Below, one piece after another: positions 7,306 to 16,753 of a stretch of 37,916 nt of DNA. Under the pieces are notes generated by a model, which was not told the origin of the DNA, searched no databases, and was given only the letters and a program-made list of their open reading frames with translations. Position numbers and translations under genes: made by a program. The stretch lies in NCBI GenBank assembly GCA_012034075.1, contig JAAURD010000022.1, positions 1 to 37,916 on the forward strand. The letters are read 5' to 3'. Source of the DNA: Chloroflexaceae bacterium (lineage in GTDB: Bacteria > Chloroflexota > Chloroflexia > Chloroflexales > Chloroflexaceae). Position 1 is the stretch's first letter. Each line of letters starts with the position of its first letter.

Positions 7306-8828
7306 TGGTATCGTCAGAAACGATTCGCCCCCAGCAAAAGACGGTGCGGCTGGCATGGGCGATCATGCTAGTCACCTTTAGCATCTTCTGTGGGCTGGTA
7401 ACAGCATCGGTGCTGGCATTCTGGTATTATCAGAGTTCTGCCATGACCCCCGGTGGCAGTACATTGATTGTACGTGCTCCCGTTGAGTGGATTACAGTGC
7501 GGCGTGCCAATCGTACCACTTTTGAGCGGGCCGATGATCAACAGATCATCGAACAGGGCGACCGTGTGCGCATTGCCAGTTCAGCGGGCTATGGTCAGGC
7601 AGCCACCATCCGTGTGCTAGAGCAGCATACACTCGACCTGTGGGCCAGGGCGGATCTGGTCTTTGAGCAGGTGCAGACCAGTACCTGGAACAAGCGTGCG
7701 CTCGTCATGGTAATCCAGCAGAACGATGGCTATGTGCGGTATGACCTGGCCGAGAACGATCAGTATGAGCAGATGCGCTTTATCGTGCGGCTCAACAATG
7801 CCGAGATCGAGTTGATGCCGGGTGGCAGTTACAGCATTGGTATGATGCCCACCGACCGGCGCGTGCTGTTTGTGGGCAATAAAGTGGCTTTGTCTACGCC
7901 CATGTTCGGTGATGTGGCCGTGCGTTCCACGGGTCAGGCGCGGATTCGGCGTTTTGGCAAGGAAGTCATCGTTGGCCCCGGTCAGCGGGTGGTGCTTGAC
8001 CCATCCGGCCAGCCCGGCCAACCCCAGGAGGCAGTTTGGGAGCTGATTCGCGATGGTGTATTTCGTGACTATAGCGAAATAGAGTATAACAATACGACCA
8101 TTACGGACCAGGCAGCACTGCCACGAGCCCGCAGTTGGAAAGTCTTCAGTGGTTTTGCCAGTGTGCTGCCCGATGACACATCAGCCTCCGGGTTCTTTCG
8201 TCTGTCGCCAACCTATCCTGGCGTGTTGCTGCAACACCAGTGTAGCCTGCAAGAACCCTGTCGCTCTGCCTGGTTTTTGCGCCAGGGCGGTCAGACACGC
8301 CCCTTTATTACCGGCATTCGGCAGATGCTGGGCCCCGATCAGACGGGCATTGATATTTCTGAGTACCCTTCGCTCGTCTTTTCGATCTGGGTGCATATTG
8401 CGTATCAATCGATTGAATTGGCTGGTGAACGTGGTACCGAATGCCCAGTGATGATCCGTTTTCTGACCAAACAACATCACCCCACCGATGCCGAACAGGA
8501 ACGGGTGATCTGTTTCTACACCAGTGCTGATCCCGCACAACAACCGGAGCAGTCACCTGGTGTGGTCTACTACCGCTTAAGCCCGTTGGATTGGCAACAG
8601 TTGCAGATTGAGCTGCGTGCCCCCTTCTGGCTGCCTGAAGCGCGGTACTTACGCAGCATTGAGATTTATGCTAATGGTCATGACTATGATGCCCAGGTCA
8701 CAGGTATCTCGCTCATTGGTTCACAAGATGTTGCAGCACCAGGCAAATTGCCGCTGACGCAACGTTCAAGACGTTTGGCGCCGCCAGCCCCAACATTGAT
8801 TGAGCCATTTCAGTATGAGCAGCGATAG
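7305..8828 (+). CDS. Single-pass membrane protein with FecR-like domain
   Basis: This 507-residue protein has a cytoplasmic N terminus of about 15 residues, one membrane helix (WAIMLVTFSIFCGLVTASVLAFWYY) and a large outside region. Residues 50-240 are beta-rich (DRVRIASSAGYGQAATIRVL, RFIVRLNNAEIELMPGG, GDVAVRSTGQARI, VIVGPGQRVVLD) and resemble FecR-type domains of cell-surface signalling proteins. Residues 280-480 look like a beta-sandwich (FFRLSPTYPGVLLQHQC, then PSLVFSIWVHI) that may bind carbohydrate. The ATG overlaps the stop of the ROK gene by one base, so it is coupled to it. I do not recognise a specific function. The context with an ECF sigma and an anti-sigma factor suggests an envelope role. 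Confidence 0.7.
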   Translation: MVSSETIRPQQKTVRLAWAIMLVTFSIFCGLVTASVLAFWYYQSSAMTPGGSTLIVRAPVEWITVRRANRTTFERADDQQIIEQGDRVRIASSAGYGQAATIRVLEQHTLDLWARADLVFEQVQTSTWNKRALVMVIQQNDGYVRYDLAENDQYEQMRFIVRLNNAEIELMPGGSYSIGMMPTDRRVLFVGNKVALSTPMFGDVAVRSTGQARIRRFGKEVIVGPGQRVVLDPSGQPGQPQEAVWELIRDGVFRDYSEIEYNNTTITDQAALPRARSWKVFSGFASVLPDDTSASGFFRLSPTYPGVLLQHQCSLQEPCRSAWFLRQGGQTRPFITGIRQMLGPDQTGIDISEYPSLVFSIWVHIAYQSIELAGERGTECPVMIRFLTKQHHPTDAEQERVICFYTSADPAQQPEQSPGVVYYRLSPLDWQQLQIELRAPFWLPEARYLRSIEIYANGHDYDAQVTGISLIGSQDVAAPGKLPLTQRSRRLAPPAPTLIEPFQYEQR

Positions 8829-8861
8829 TGTCGCAGTTTGCTGTTGCTAGACGGTTTGACG

Positions 8862-9774
8862 ATGACAGACGTATTACCTGGCACGATCATTGATGATCCG
8901 TTTGCTTCGGAGATTATTGCAATACTGCGTGCTTTGCCGGCCTGGCGTAAGTTGGAGCTGGCACGTGATATGAACCGGATGGCTGATCATCTGGCACTCG
9001 CCGGCCTGACACGACGTTTGCCACGAGCGACAGAACATGAACTGGCATATGAACTGGCGATTCAGCGTTTGCCGCCGGAGCAGAAGCCACACGGTCGTGT
9101 ATTGTTGAAAGGATGGACGCTCTTGTCCAGTCCTGTTGATCCACTGACTCTGGCTCTTCGGGTGGGAGCAACCCTTGACCGGCTGAGTATCCCGTATGCG
9201 GTAGCTGGTGCAGTCGCAGCCCCATGGTGCATGGTGAATATCGTCTCACGCGTGATCTTGATATCGTCATAGCGCTTTCTCTCTCCCATGTGCGCTTGCT
9301 GGTCGCTGCATTGCGCGACAGGTTTCTCTTTTTGCCGAGTGATATCACTGATGCTTTGAAGCGAACCGATGTAGCACAGATGGATCGCAAGCAACGTGCT
9401 GGTTTTTGCGCTTACGACATCAACACCGGTTTTCAACTGGATGTGTATCTCGCCAGTAAGCACCCGTTTGATCAACTTCAGCTGCAACGTGCGATGGTTA
9501 TAGCTATTCCTGGTGCTGCTGGTGGCCGCTTACGCGTGTGTAGTAGCCGAAGAATACGATTCTTGCAAAGCTGGAATGGTACAGCATCACGCCTTCTGAT
9601 CGCCAATGGCGTGATGTACAGGCGGTTATCCGCGTACAGGATGCCGCATTGGACGATGATGGGTTGCACCACTGGGCCAACCAACTGGTTCTCAGCACAT
9701 TGCTCCAGCAGGCATTGAACGGTCAACCACCGCCGCCCGCCGACAGTATTTCGCAACAACGACCCCTTTTGTAG
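8862..9774 (+). CDS. Nucleotidyltransferase-fold protein, two frameshifts
   Basis: The protein is readable only across three frames. Frame 1 runs from the ATG at 8862 to about 9220 and ends in LSIPYAVAGAVAA. Frame 2 runs from 9224 to about 9546 (MVHGEYRLTRDLDIVIALS, then NTGFQLDVYLASKHPFD). Frame 3 runs from about 9548 to the stop at 9774 (KNTILAKLEWYSITPSDRQW, then VLSTLLQQALNG). Together these give about 303 residues with the layout of a minimal nucleotidyltransferase: a G-rich turn, the DLD metal-binding pair, a third Asp in QLDVY, and the ILAKLEWY helix common in AbiEii-like proteins. The first turn reads AGAV rather than GS. Both breaks lie in C-runs (9220-9223 and 9547-9548), so sequencing error is likely. 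A partner antitoxin is not visible. Confidence 0.65.
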
Positions 9775-9821
9775 GGGCATTGCCGTTGCTTTTTGTTCAT
9801 CTGCCACTGATGCTCCCCTAC
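9771..9821. repeat. REP-like inverted repeat at a convergent gene end
   Basis: GTAGGGGCAT at 9771-9780 pairs with ATGCTCCCCTAC at 9810-9821, with two unpaired bases. It sits between the convergent ends of the nucleotidyltransferase and FG-GAP genes and includes the stop of the former. The TTTTGTAGGG core recurs in the palindrome at 19827-19872. It may act as a terminator. Confidence 0.5.
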
Positions 9822-12466
9822 CGCCAGATAAAGGGCAGATAGATCGGATCAGGTGGATCGGTAAGCCGGAAGATCGAGACTGAACCCTGGTCCGGAGTCT
9901 CCGGGTTGATATCGTCAAACAGAGCGCCAGCCGCCATGACCATGGTATCCAGGGCAACCGAGGCGCCAAATTCGTCGGCTTCGGCACCATTGGTCGGCGC
10001 AAGACGGCTCATCTGGCCCCAGGCATCGGCCCCGCTCGTGTTGCGGTCAAAGAGATAGACGGCACCCTGGCGCTGGCGTTCACCAGGTGCGCCAACCGCA
10101 ATGGTATTGCCATGGATCGCAACCGATGCACCAAATTCGGTACCAGCCACACCATGTGGATGAGATAGCGTTACCTGGCCCCAGGCATCGGCCCCACCGG
10201 CCTTGCGCTCGAAAACATAGGCTGCGCCCTGGCGAAACTGATACTGACTGGCACCTACCACAATCGTACCGTTATCGAGTGCAACCGAACGACCAAACCA
10301 GTCACCGGCGGCACCGTCGTTCGCCGTCAGCCGGGTTACCAATCCCCAGGCATTGGGGCCACCGGCGTTGCGTTCAAAGACCGACGCAGAACCCTGATCG
10401 ACCTGATCACCAACATCAGCCCGAAAAGCGCCAACCACAATAGAGCGACCATCGGTAGCAACCGCCTGGCCGAAGCTATCATCGACATTGCTACTGCTGG
10501 CACTCAGCGTTTTGAGCAGTCCCCAGCCCGTATCACCGCCAATAGTGCGTTCAAAGGCCAGTACCCGGCCTCGATTGATATGATAACCGGGTACACCAAC
10601 CACCACCAGCTGTTGCTTGATATCAACTGCTGCGCCCATGCGGTCGCCTGGTGCGCCGTTGGGACTCGTTAGTCGCGCAACTTGATGCCAGCCAACCGTT
10701 CCGGCCATGTTTCGTTCAAAAACATAGGCTGCACCCTGATCCTGCTGATAGCCGGAGGCACCTACCACAATGCGGTTGCCATCAAGTGCAACGGCTCTAC
10801 CAAAGCGGTCTTCAGCCGCACCGTCGCTTGCGGTGAGCATGGCTGTCTGACCCCAGGCATCGGCCCCACCGGCATTGCGTTCAAAGATATAGGCTGCGCC
10901 TTGATTGACATTATCCTGGACATCTTGCCAGAAGGCCCCGACAACGAGCGTGGTATCATCCATGGCGATGGCATAGCCAAAGCCACTGGTAGCGGTGCTA
11001 TCGCCGACAGAGATCTGAGGTTGCTGCTGCCAGAGCTCGACAGTTTGCACAAACGTATAGACACTGCCCTGGTTGGTTTGCTCAGCAACATCGGCTTGAT
11101 AAGCCCCTACCGCAATCATGCCATTGTGTAGGTCTACCGCACGGCCAAAGCGGTCGCCCGCCCGTCCATCGGCGCCGGTGAGCTGAGCAATCTGGGCCCA
11201 GGTATCACGACCGCCCGCGTTGCGACGAAACAGCGCCACGGAACCTTGATCGTCTTGTCCACGGATGCGATCATGCTCACTCCCAACGATGACGGTATCG
11301 CCATCAACCGCTACCGCGCTACCGGCAGCATCACCAGCACGACCATTGCTGTTCGTGAGATGGGCCACCTGCTGCCAGGCATTGCCACCTCCAGTCGTGC
11401 GTTCAAAGAGATAGGCGCTGCCCTGGTCAACCTCAGGGCCAACATCATCGCGCCATGCGCCAACGACAATCAGGTTGGCATCGATATCAACCGTATACCC
11501 AAACCAATCATCGGCGGCCCCATCGGTCGCAGTAAGCAATGCCACCTGGCCCCAGGCATTCACACCGCCACTATGGCGTTCAAAGACATGCACAGCACCC
11601 TGATCGGGCTGACCATTGATATCTTGCCAGAAGGCCCCCACTCCACGGTATCGCCATCGATAGCTACGGCATACCCGGCCCGATTTTCGGTGGCCGGGCG
11701 GGCCGGCAAGAGACGGGCCACCTGCCCCCATGCATCGGCCCCACCGGCGTTGCGTTCAAAGATATACGCACTGCCCTGACCACTTGCGTTGCCCATATCG
11801 GATTCGGGCGCACCCACGACGACGGTATCGCCATCGATGGCTACAGCGCGACCAAAAGCGGTCACCATCAATGCCATCGAGAGCGACGAGACGGGCTACC
11901 TGGCCCCAGGCATCCGCCCCACCGGCGTTGCGTTCAAAGATATAGACGGCACCCTGATCGACGCGGCCGTCGATGTCGGTTTCGGGAGCACCAACGACCG
12001 CGATATCGCCATCCAGTGCGACCGCCCGCCCAAAACTCTCGCCAGGCCGGCCGGCATCAGCCGTCAACTTGACGACCTGCCCCCAGGTATCGGCACCGCC
12101 GTTATTGCGGGCGAAGATATAGGCAGCACCCTGGTTTTCATTATCATCGGTATCATCACCATCGGCCGGGGCGCCAACCAGCAGCGTATTGCCAGCAAGA
12201 GCGACGGTCAGGCCAAACTCATCATAGGCAGCACCATCATTCGAGGTAACTTGAGCAAGTTGGCTTAATGTCTGGTTCAGTCGTACTGGTCCGGTTGTTG
12301 GCGCATCAGGATGAACGGCTCGTTCTGGAAGTCGTTCATCAGCGGGCTGGTTTGTGACGGCTATGGATATAAACGTATCGCACAGGAGTGAGAGTATCAG
12401 TGTTAGACCTGTTATGAGCTGACCGCAGCGAATAAAGAAGCGATATGGACTGGTCAGACCTGTCAT
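9818..12466 (-). CDS. Secreted FG-GAP/integrin-like beta-propeller protein, two frameshifts
   Basis: An exported surface protein of about 880 residues. It opens with a signal segment (FFIRCGQLITGLTLILSLLC). It then repeats a unit of about 55 residues some fourteen times: a WGQVA-L stretch, then T..DGAAGDxFGxAVALDG, xxxVVGA, DQGSAYIFERNAGG. These are FG-GAP blades as in integrin alpha-chain propellers. The chain ends PIYLPFIWR, a tail similar to that of the phosphatase at 13074-19737. The ATG at 12466 has GGAGG ten bases upstream. An earlier in-frame ATG at 12616 lacks this. The frame breaks at about 11854-11857 (one extra base in AAAA) and at about 11641 (one base missing). Blades continue normally across both, so the gene was probably intact. 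The ligand is unknown. Confidence 0.8.
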
Positions 12467-12668
12467 ATTGTGTAGACCTCCATGGAAATCAGTCTCTCTG
12501 GTGGCGTACCGGGCCACCCCAATTTGCCGAGGCACGAACACTCGTGTGTGTTGTTTTGCCCTATGTATCGTAGCCGCAATCTGGGCAGATTTCAAGTTCT
12601 GTGAAGCAATGTTCACTTGAGACCAGTTGAGATGGGCGCTCCGTTGGACTCTACAAGAACAAACGTCT

Positions 12669-12685
12669 CTTAACGCTTTTTCAAC
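12669..12685 (+). promoter_or_regulatory. Direct repeat CTTAAC/TTCAAC, possible Pho-box half
   Basis: CTTAAC at 12669 and TTCAAC at 12680 are exactly 11 bases apart, in the style of the stronger array at 12828-12866. A third, weaker unit (TTGTTT) starts at 12691. On its own this would be weak evidence. Confidence 0.3.
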
Positions 12686-12827
12686 CTTTCTTGTTTCTTC
12701 ATCTTTTTGGGTTCAAGGTTGCCCTAATCGATTGCAGCACCGTTCGTGATTCGAACGTGCTGGTTTGCTACACGTGCGTGGCGGGCGCTATGAAGATCAT
12801 ATCGAGGTCACCAGCGTTATCGGAAAG

Positions 12828-12866
12828 TTTAACTTCTCTTTAACACACTCTTTACCTATATTTAAC
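12828..12866 (+). promoter_or_regulatory. Pho-box-like array: four TTTAAC direct repeats
   Basis: TTTAAC at 12828, TTTAAC at 12839, TTTACC at 12851 and TTTAAC at 12861 follow each other at 11, 12 and 10 bases, about one helical turn. OmpR-family regulators, including PhoP of Gram-positive bacteria (TTAACA-type repeats at 11 bases), bind such arrays. It lies about 210 bases before the phosphatase start at 13074, which fits induction by phosphate starvation. Confidence 0.5.
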
Positions 12867-13073
12867 GTGTATCGCAAATAATAACACTGGTTGGTACACC
12901 CTGATAGTGGTAACCGCATATTGGCTCCTGACCGATCACGGCTCTTTCCCGCTGGTCGGAGCGCTGGTCTTGCCCATTGACGGTCTGGAATGTTGGCTTA
13001 TTGGCCTGGTTGCAGCATCGTGTTGCATCTAGGGGTTTCTGTCTGACTGATCTTATTGAAGGAAGGAATCCGC

Positions 13074-14246
13074 ATGCGTTTACGTCTGGTCTTTTATGTT
13101 TTACTGCTGGCACTCATTGCTGGTCAACTCAGCATATTGTCAGTGAGTATCATCCCCACAGAAGAAGTTGCGGCGCAGTCGCTCAAAGCAACCAAAGCCG
13201 TTACGGATGACCCACCGTATGTGCGGCCAATCGCCGCCGGTGTTTCGGTGCGACCGTTATTGACGGTTGGTGAAACGGTGCCCATGACCGGAAGCCCCAA
13301 TGCCGACTATCGAATGATTGGCATTCCCGATGGGTTGGGCGCTTATAAGATGGATAATGGCAATGTTCGGTTGTTTATGAACCATGAACTGAACTTTGAC
13401 GTTATCAGTGCCCCGTTTGTCGATACGCTCCCAACAACACGCACGGGTGCGCTCGTCTCAGAATTTGTGCTCAGTGGTCAACAGCCGATCAACGTCAAAT
13501 CGGGTGACCTCGCGTTTGACACCGTGTTTGCCTGGGAAGGACCGGACACCGGCTTTGTGGACCGCACCCAGGAATGGCTCAATGGTGAAAACACCTTTGC
13601 CCGCTTCTGTTCGGGCTACATGGCTGGTCCGCATAGTGGTCTGGAAGAGTATATCTACCTAAACGGTGAAGAAACATCCGCTGCCTTTGGCACGTTTGAT
13701 AGCCAGGGCGGTCAGGCCGTTGCGTTTGTGGATAATGCTGCCTGGCTGTTGCCCGAAATGGGCCGCTTTGCCAAAGAAAATATTGTCGTGGTCCCCGGCA
13801 CCGGTCAACGCACCGTCGTCCTGGCCCTGGAAGATGGCCCCTCGAGCCTCGATAGTCAGCTGTATGTCTATATCGGCCAGAAGGACCCGAATGCAACCAC
13901 AGCTGTCGAGCGAGCCGGTCTGGTAGGCGGTAAACTCTACTTCTTCCGCTCAACCGATCTCGCCAAAAATAGCGAATTGACCTTCCGCAAAGCCGATGGC
14001 ACGCTGACGGGTGAATGGGTTGCCGTTGACAGTACCCTGGAAGACGGCGAAGAGGTCTGGAACCTGCTCGACGACACGTTGAACGAACGGGTGCAGGCAG
14101 CCAACCCCTTCAACGTTATCCGCGTAGAAGATGCTGCCTACGACCGCAATGAACCGGGCGTGGTCTACTTCACCACCACCGGCAGCGATTATGTTGACCC
14201 GATCACTGGCCGCATGCCCAACAACCTCGGGCGGTCAGCAAACTGA
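13074..14246 (+). CDS. Giant secreted phosphatase, part 1: PhoX/DUF839 domain
   Basis: This is the N-terminal part of a protein of about 2220 residues that continues, after one frameshift, in 14234-16753. The ATG at 13074 follows GGAAGG. A signal peptide (LVFYVLLLALIAGQLSIL) is cut probably after EEVAA. The domain resembles DUF839/PhoX calcium-dependent phosphatases: NVRLFMNHELNF, the FARFCSGYMAGPHSGLEEYI stretch corresponding to the PhoX CSG..T..GEE region, LPEMGRFAKE, TVVLALEDG, SQLYVYIGQK, and AYDRNEPGVVYFTTTG. The frame breaks at about 14231-14236, where GGCGGTC should read with one more G. The next frame then continues naturally with SKLTFDADDPLGG. PhoX enzymes release phosphate from esters outside the cell. 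Confidence 0.85.
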   Translation: MRLRLVFYVLLLALIAGQLSILSVSIIPTEEVAAQSLKATKAVTDDPPYVRPIAAGVSVRPLLTVGETVPMTGSPNADYRMIGIPDGLGAYKMDNGNVRLFMNHELNFDVISAPFVDTLPTTRTGALVSEFVLSGQQPINVKSGDLAFDTVFAWEGPDTGFVDRTQEWLNGENTFARFCSGYMAGPHSGLEEYIYLNGEETSAAFGTFDSQGGQAVAFVDNAAWLLPEMGRFAKENIVVVPGTGQRTVVLALEDGPSSLDSQLYVYIGQKDPNATTAVERAGLVGGKLYFFRSTDLAKNSELTFRKADGTLTGEWVAVDSTLEDGEEVWNLLDDTLNERVQAANPFNVIRVEDAAYDRNEPGVVYFTTTGSDYVDPITGRMPNNLGRSAN

Positions 14247-16753
14247 CCTTTGATGCGGATGACCCGCTGGGTGGTGACGCCCCAACCCTGACGGTGTTGC
14301 TCGAAGGCGATGCCGGTGACCCCGTCGTCAACCCAGATAACATCGACGTGAATGCCCAGGGCCAGATGATGATCAACGAAGACCCCAATGGCGACCATCG
14401 TGGTGACTACCTGGCTGGTCGAGGCGATTCATCGATCTGGATGTACGATTTGAACACTGGTGCGCTGGTGCGTGTGGCCGAAATCGGTCAGAACGTGGTG
14501 CCCGAAGCGATGCGTGGCAGTTTTGGGAACTGGGAGACCAGTGGCATTATCGATACCGCCGATATCTATGGCCCTGGCACCTGGCTGTTTGATGTGCAGG
14601 CGCACTCCATCAGCAGCGAAGCAGCCTCGCAACTGCAAGGCTCAGCCGACGATCTGCAGGTGGTTGAAGGCGGTCAGCTGTTGCTGCTCGATACCACCCG
14701 CGTCTTCAGCTTTACCACCATCCACGATATCCAGGGCAGTGGCCTGACCTCACCGATGGAGGGCGAAACCGTAACGGATATTCCCGGGATTGTCACCGCG
14801 GTAGCCTCAAATGGCTTCTATATGCAGAACCCACCGCCTTTCTACGATAACGACGACCTCACCTCCGAAGGTATCTTTGTCTTTACCAGCGACGCACCAA
14901 CCGTCGCAGTCGGCGATAGCGTCATGGTTGCTGGTAGCGTCAGCGAATTTACGCCTGGCGGTGCCGCGAGTGGAAACCTCTCAACCACCCAGATTAGCGC
15001 CGAAGCGGTCGAGATCAGCCTCGACAACTATGGTGCGCTCCCACCTGCCACCATCATTGGCCAGGGTGGCCGGATGCCACCAACCGAAGTCATAGCCGAT
15101 AGTCGCGCCGCAGTGGGCGGCCTGCTCTTCTACGAAAGCATGGAAGCGATGCTGGTGCAGGTCAACGATGCCGTGGCCGTCAGCCCCACCAGCCGCTTTG
15201 GCGAGATCGCCGTGGTCGGCGACAATGGTGCCTTTGCCAGTGTGCGTTCGGCTCAGGGTGGTCTGGTTATTCGTTCCGACGACTTTAACCCTGAGCGCAT
15301 TATCATTGATGATGGCCTGGTAAGCGACCCAACTGAAGTCAAAGTGGGTGACACCTTTACCGGCCCGATTGACGGCGTCTTGAGCTATAGCTTTGGCAAC
15401 TTCAAGCTCTTGAACCTGGCGCCACTACCGGCCGTTACGCCGAGTGACGTGATGCCTGAACCGGCCCGCCAACCCTCATCCGATGAATTGATGGTTGCAA
15501 CATTGAACGTCCTGAACCTTGATCCTGGCGATGGCCCTGAGCGGTTTGAGGTACTGGCAAGCCAGATCATCACCGATATGCGGTCGCCCGACATCATTGG
15601 CCTGCAAGAGGTGCAGGACAACACCGGTGAAGCCGATGATGGCGTGGTGGATGCCACCGATACCTTTACGACGTTGCTAACCACCATCCAGCAACTGGGC
15701 GGGCCTCGCTATGAGTATCGCCAGATCAACCCGGAAAACAACGTCGATGGCGGTGCCCCAGGTTCCAATATCCGTGTAGGCTTTCTCTACCGTCCCGCTC
15801 TTGTGCAGTTTATCGACCGCCCCGGCGGTGATGCCACAACTGCTGTCACCGTGACCGATACCATGTATGGCCCGGTGCTGTCGGCCAGCCCTGGTCGCAT
15901 CGACCCGAATAATGCTGCCTGGTTGGAAAGCCGCAAGCCGATTGTCGGTGAGTTTGTCTTCCGCAATGAACGGATCTTTGTGATTGTCGCCCATTTCAAC
16001 TCGAAGAGTGGTGATAACCCGCTCTTTGGCAGCAATCAGCCGCCGGTGCTGGGCAGCGAAGAGCAACGTATTCAGCAGGCCCGCACGGTCAATGGCTTTG
16101 TGCAGACCATTCTCAATCTGGATCCACAGGCCAACGTCATTATGCTGGGTGACCTCAACGATTTCGAGTTCAGCAGGCCATTACAAGAGCTCAAGGGTGG
16201 TATTCTCAACAACATCATGGATGATGTCATGCTGCCAGAGCGCTACACCTACATCTTTGATGGCAACTCACAGGTGCTCGATCATATTCTAGTGAGCAAT
16301 AGCCTGTGGCCATGGGCTCATGGTTATCCATTGCATATCAATACCAACTATCCTGACAGTATGGCTGCCAGCGATCATGATCCAGTGGTCGCCTACATCC
16401 CATTTGGTCAACCGGACCTCAACCCATACCGCTTTGCCACCTTTAATGCATCGTTGAACCGGGGTGAAGAGGGCCAACTCGTCACTGATCTTGCCAACCC
16501 GAATGAACCACAGGCGCGAGCAATCGCTGAGATCATTCAGCGCTCCAATCCAGATGTGCTGCTCATCAACGAATTTGACTATGATGCCAATGGTGATGCT
16601 GCCCGTCTGTTCCAGGACAACTTCCTGTCGGTTAGTCAGGGTGGCGCACCACCGATTGAATATCCCTATGTCTTTGTCGCCGAATCCAATACGGGTATGC
16701 TCTCTGGTTCGATCTCAACAACGATGGCATTGTCGCGACCGAAGACGATATAG
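14234..16753 (+). CDS. Giant secreted phosphatase, part 2: PhoX end, OB-fold, two EEP domains
   Basis: This continues the chain from part 1. The first 150 residues finish the PhoX domain (DNIDVNAQGQMMINEDPNG, GNWETSGIIDTADIYGPGTW). An ExeM-like OB-fold follows (GLTSPMEGETVTDIPGIVTA, GFYMQNPP). An endonuclease/exonuclease/phosphatase (EEP) domain starts near 15490: MVATLNVLNLDPGDG, IIGLQEVQDN, VGFLYRP, RIFVIVAHFNSKSGD, VIMLGDLNDFEFS, the catalytic SDHDPVVAYI. A second EEP domain begins near 16420 (RFATFNASLNRG, VLLINEFDYDANGD). The frame breaks at 16706-16710, where TCTGGTTC lacks one T. Part 3 resumes with FDLNNDG. EEP enzymes of this type degrade extracellular DNA or phosphodiesters. Confidence 0.85.
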   Translation, partial: VSKLTFDADDPLGGDAPTLTVLLEGDAGDPVVNPDNIDVNAQGQMMINEDPNGDHRGDYLAGRGDSSIWMYDLNTGALVRVAEIGQNVVPEAMRGSFGNWETSGIIDTADIYGPGTWLFDVQAHSISSEAASQLQGSADDLQVVEGGQLLLLDTTRVFSFTTIHDIQGSGLTSPMEGETVTDIPGIVTAVASNGFYMQNPPPFYDNDDLTSEGIFVFTSDAPTVAVGDSVMVAGSVSEFTPGGAASGNLSTTQISAEAVEISLDNYGALPPATIIGQGGRMPPTEVIADSRAAVGGLLFYESMEAMLVQVNDAVAVSPTSRFGEIAVVGDNGAFASVRSAQGGLVIRSDDFNPERIIIDDGLVSDPTEVKVGDTFTGPIDGVLSYSFGNFKLLNLAPLPAVTPSDVMPEPARQPSSDELMVATLNVLNLDPGDGPERFEVLASQIITDMRSPDIIGLQEVQDNTGEADDGVVDATDTFTTLLTTIQQLGGPRYEYRQINPENNVDGGAPGSNIRVGFLYRPALVQFIDRPGGDATTAVTVTDTMYGPVLSASPGRIDPNNAAWLESRKPIVGEFVFRNERIFVIVAHFNSKSGDNPLFGSNQPPVLGSEEQRIQQARTVNGFVQTILNLDPQANVIMLGDLNDFEFSRPLQELKGGILNNIMDDVMLPERYTYIFDGNSQVLDHILVSNSLWPWAHGYPLHINTNYPDSMAASDHDPVVAYIPFGQPDLNPYRFATFNASLNRGEEGQLVTDLANPNEPQARAIAEIIQRSNPDVLLINEFDYDANGDAARLFQDNFLSVSQGGAPPIEYPYVFVAESNTGMLSGSISTTMALSRPKTI

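Larger units (their letters stand above)
12467..13073. other. 607-bp intergenic region between divergent secreted-protein genes
   Basis: No gene is seen here. It is AT-richer than its flanks and holds two groups of TTTAAC-like direct repeats with 11-base spacing (12669-12685 and 12828-12866). These probably bind a PhoB/OmpR-type regulator controlling the phosphatase gene, and perhaps the FG-GAP gene as well. Confidence 0.55.

Noticed and set aside
10087-11779. Several plus-strand frames across the FG-GAP gene
   Set aside because: They repeat with the period of the propeller blades and are antisense echoes of the GC-rich repeat. They have no start signals.
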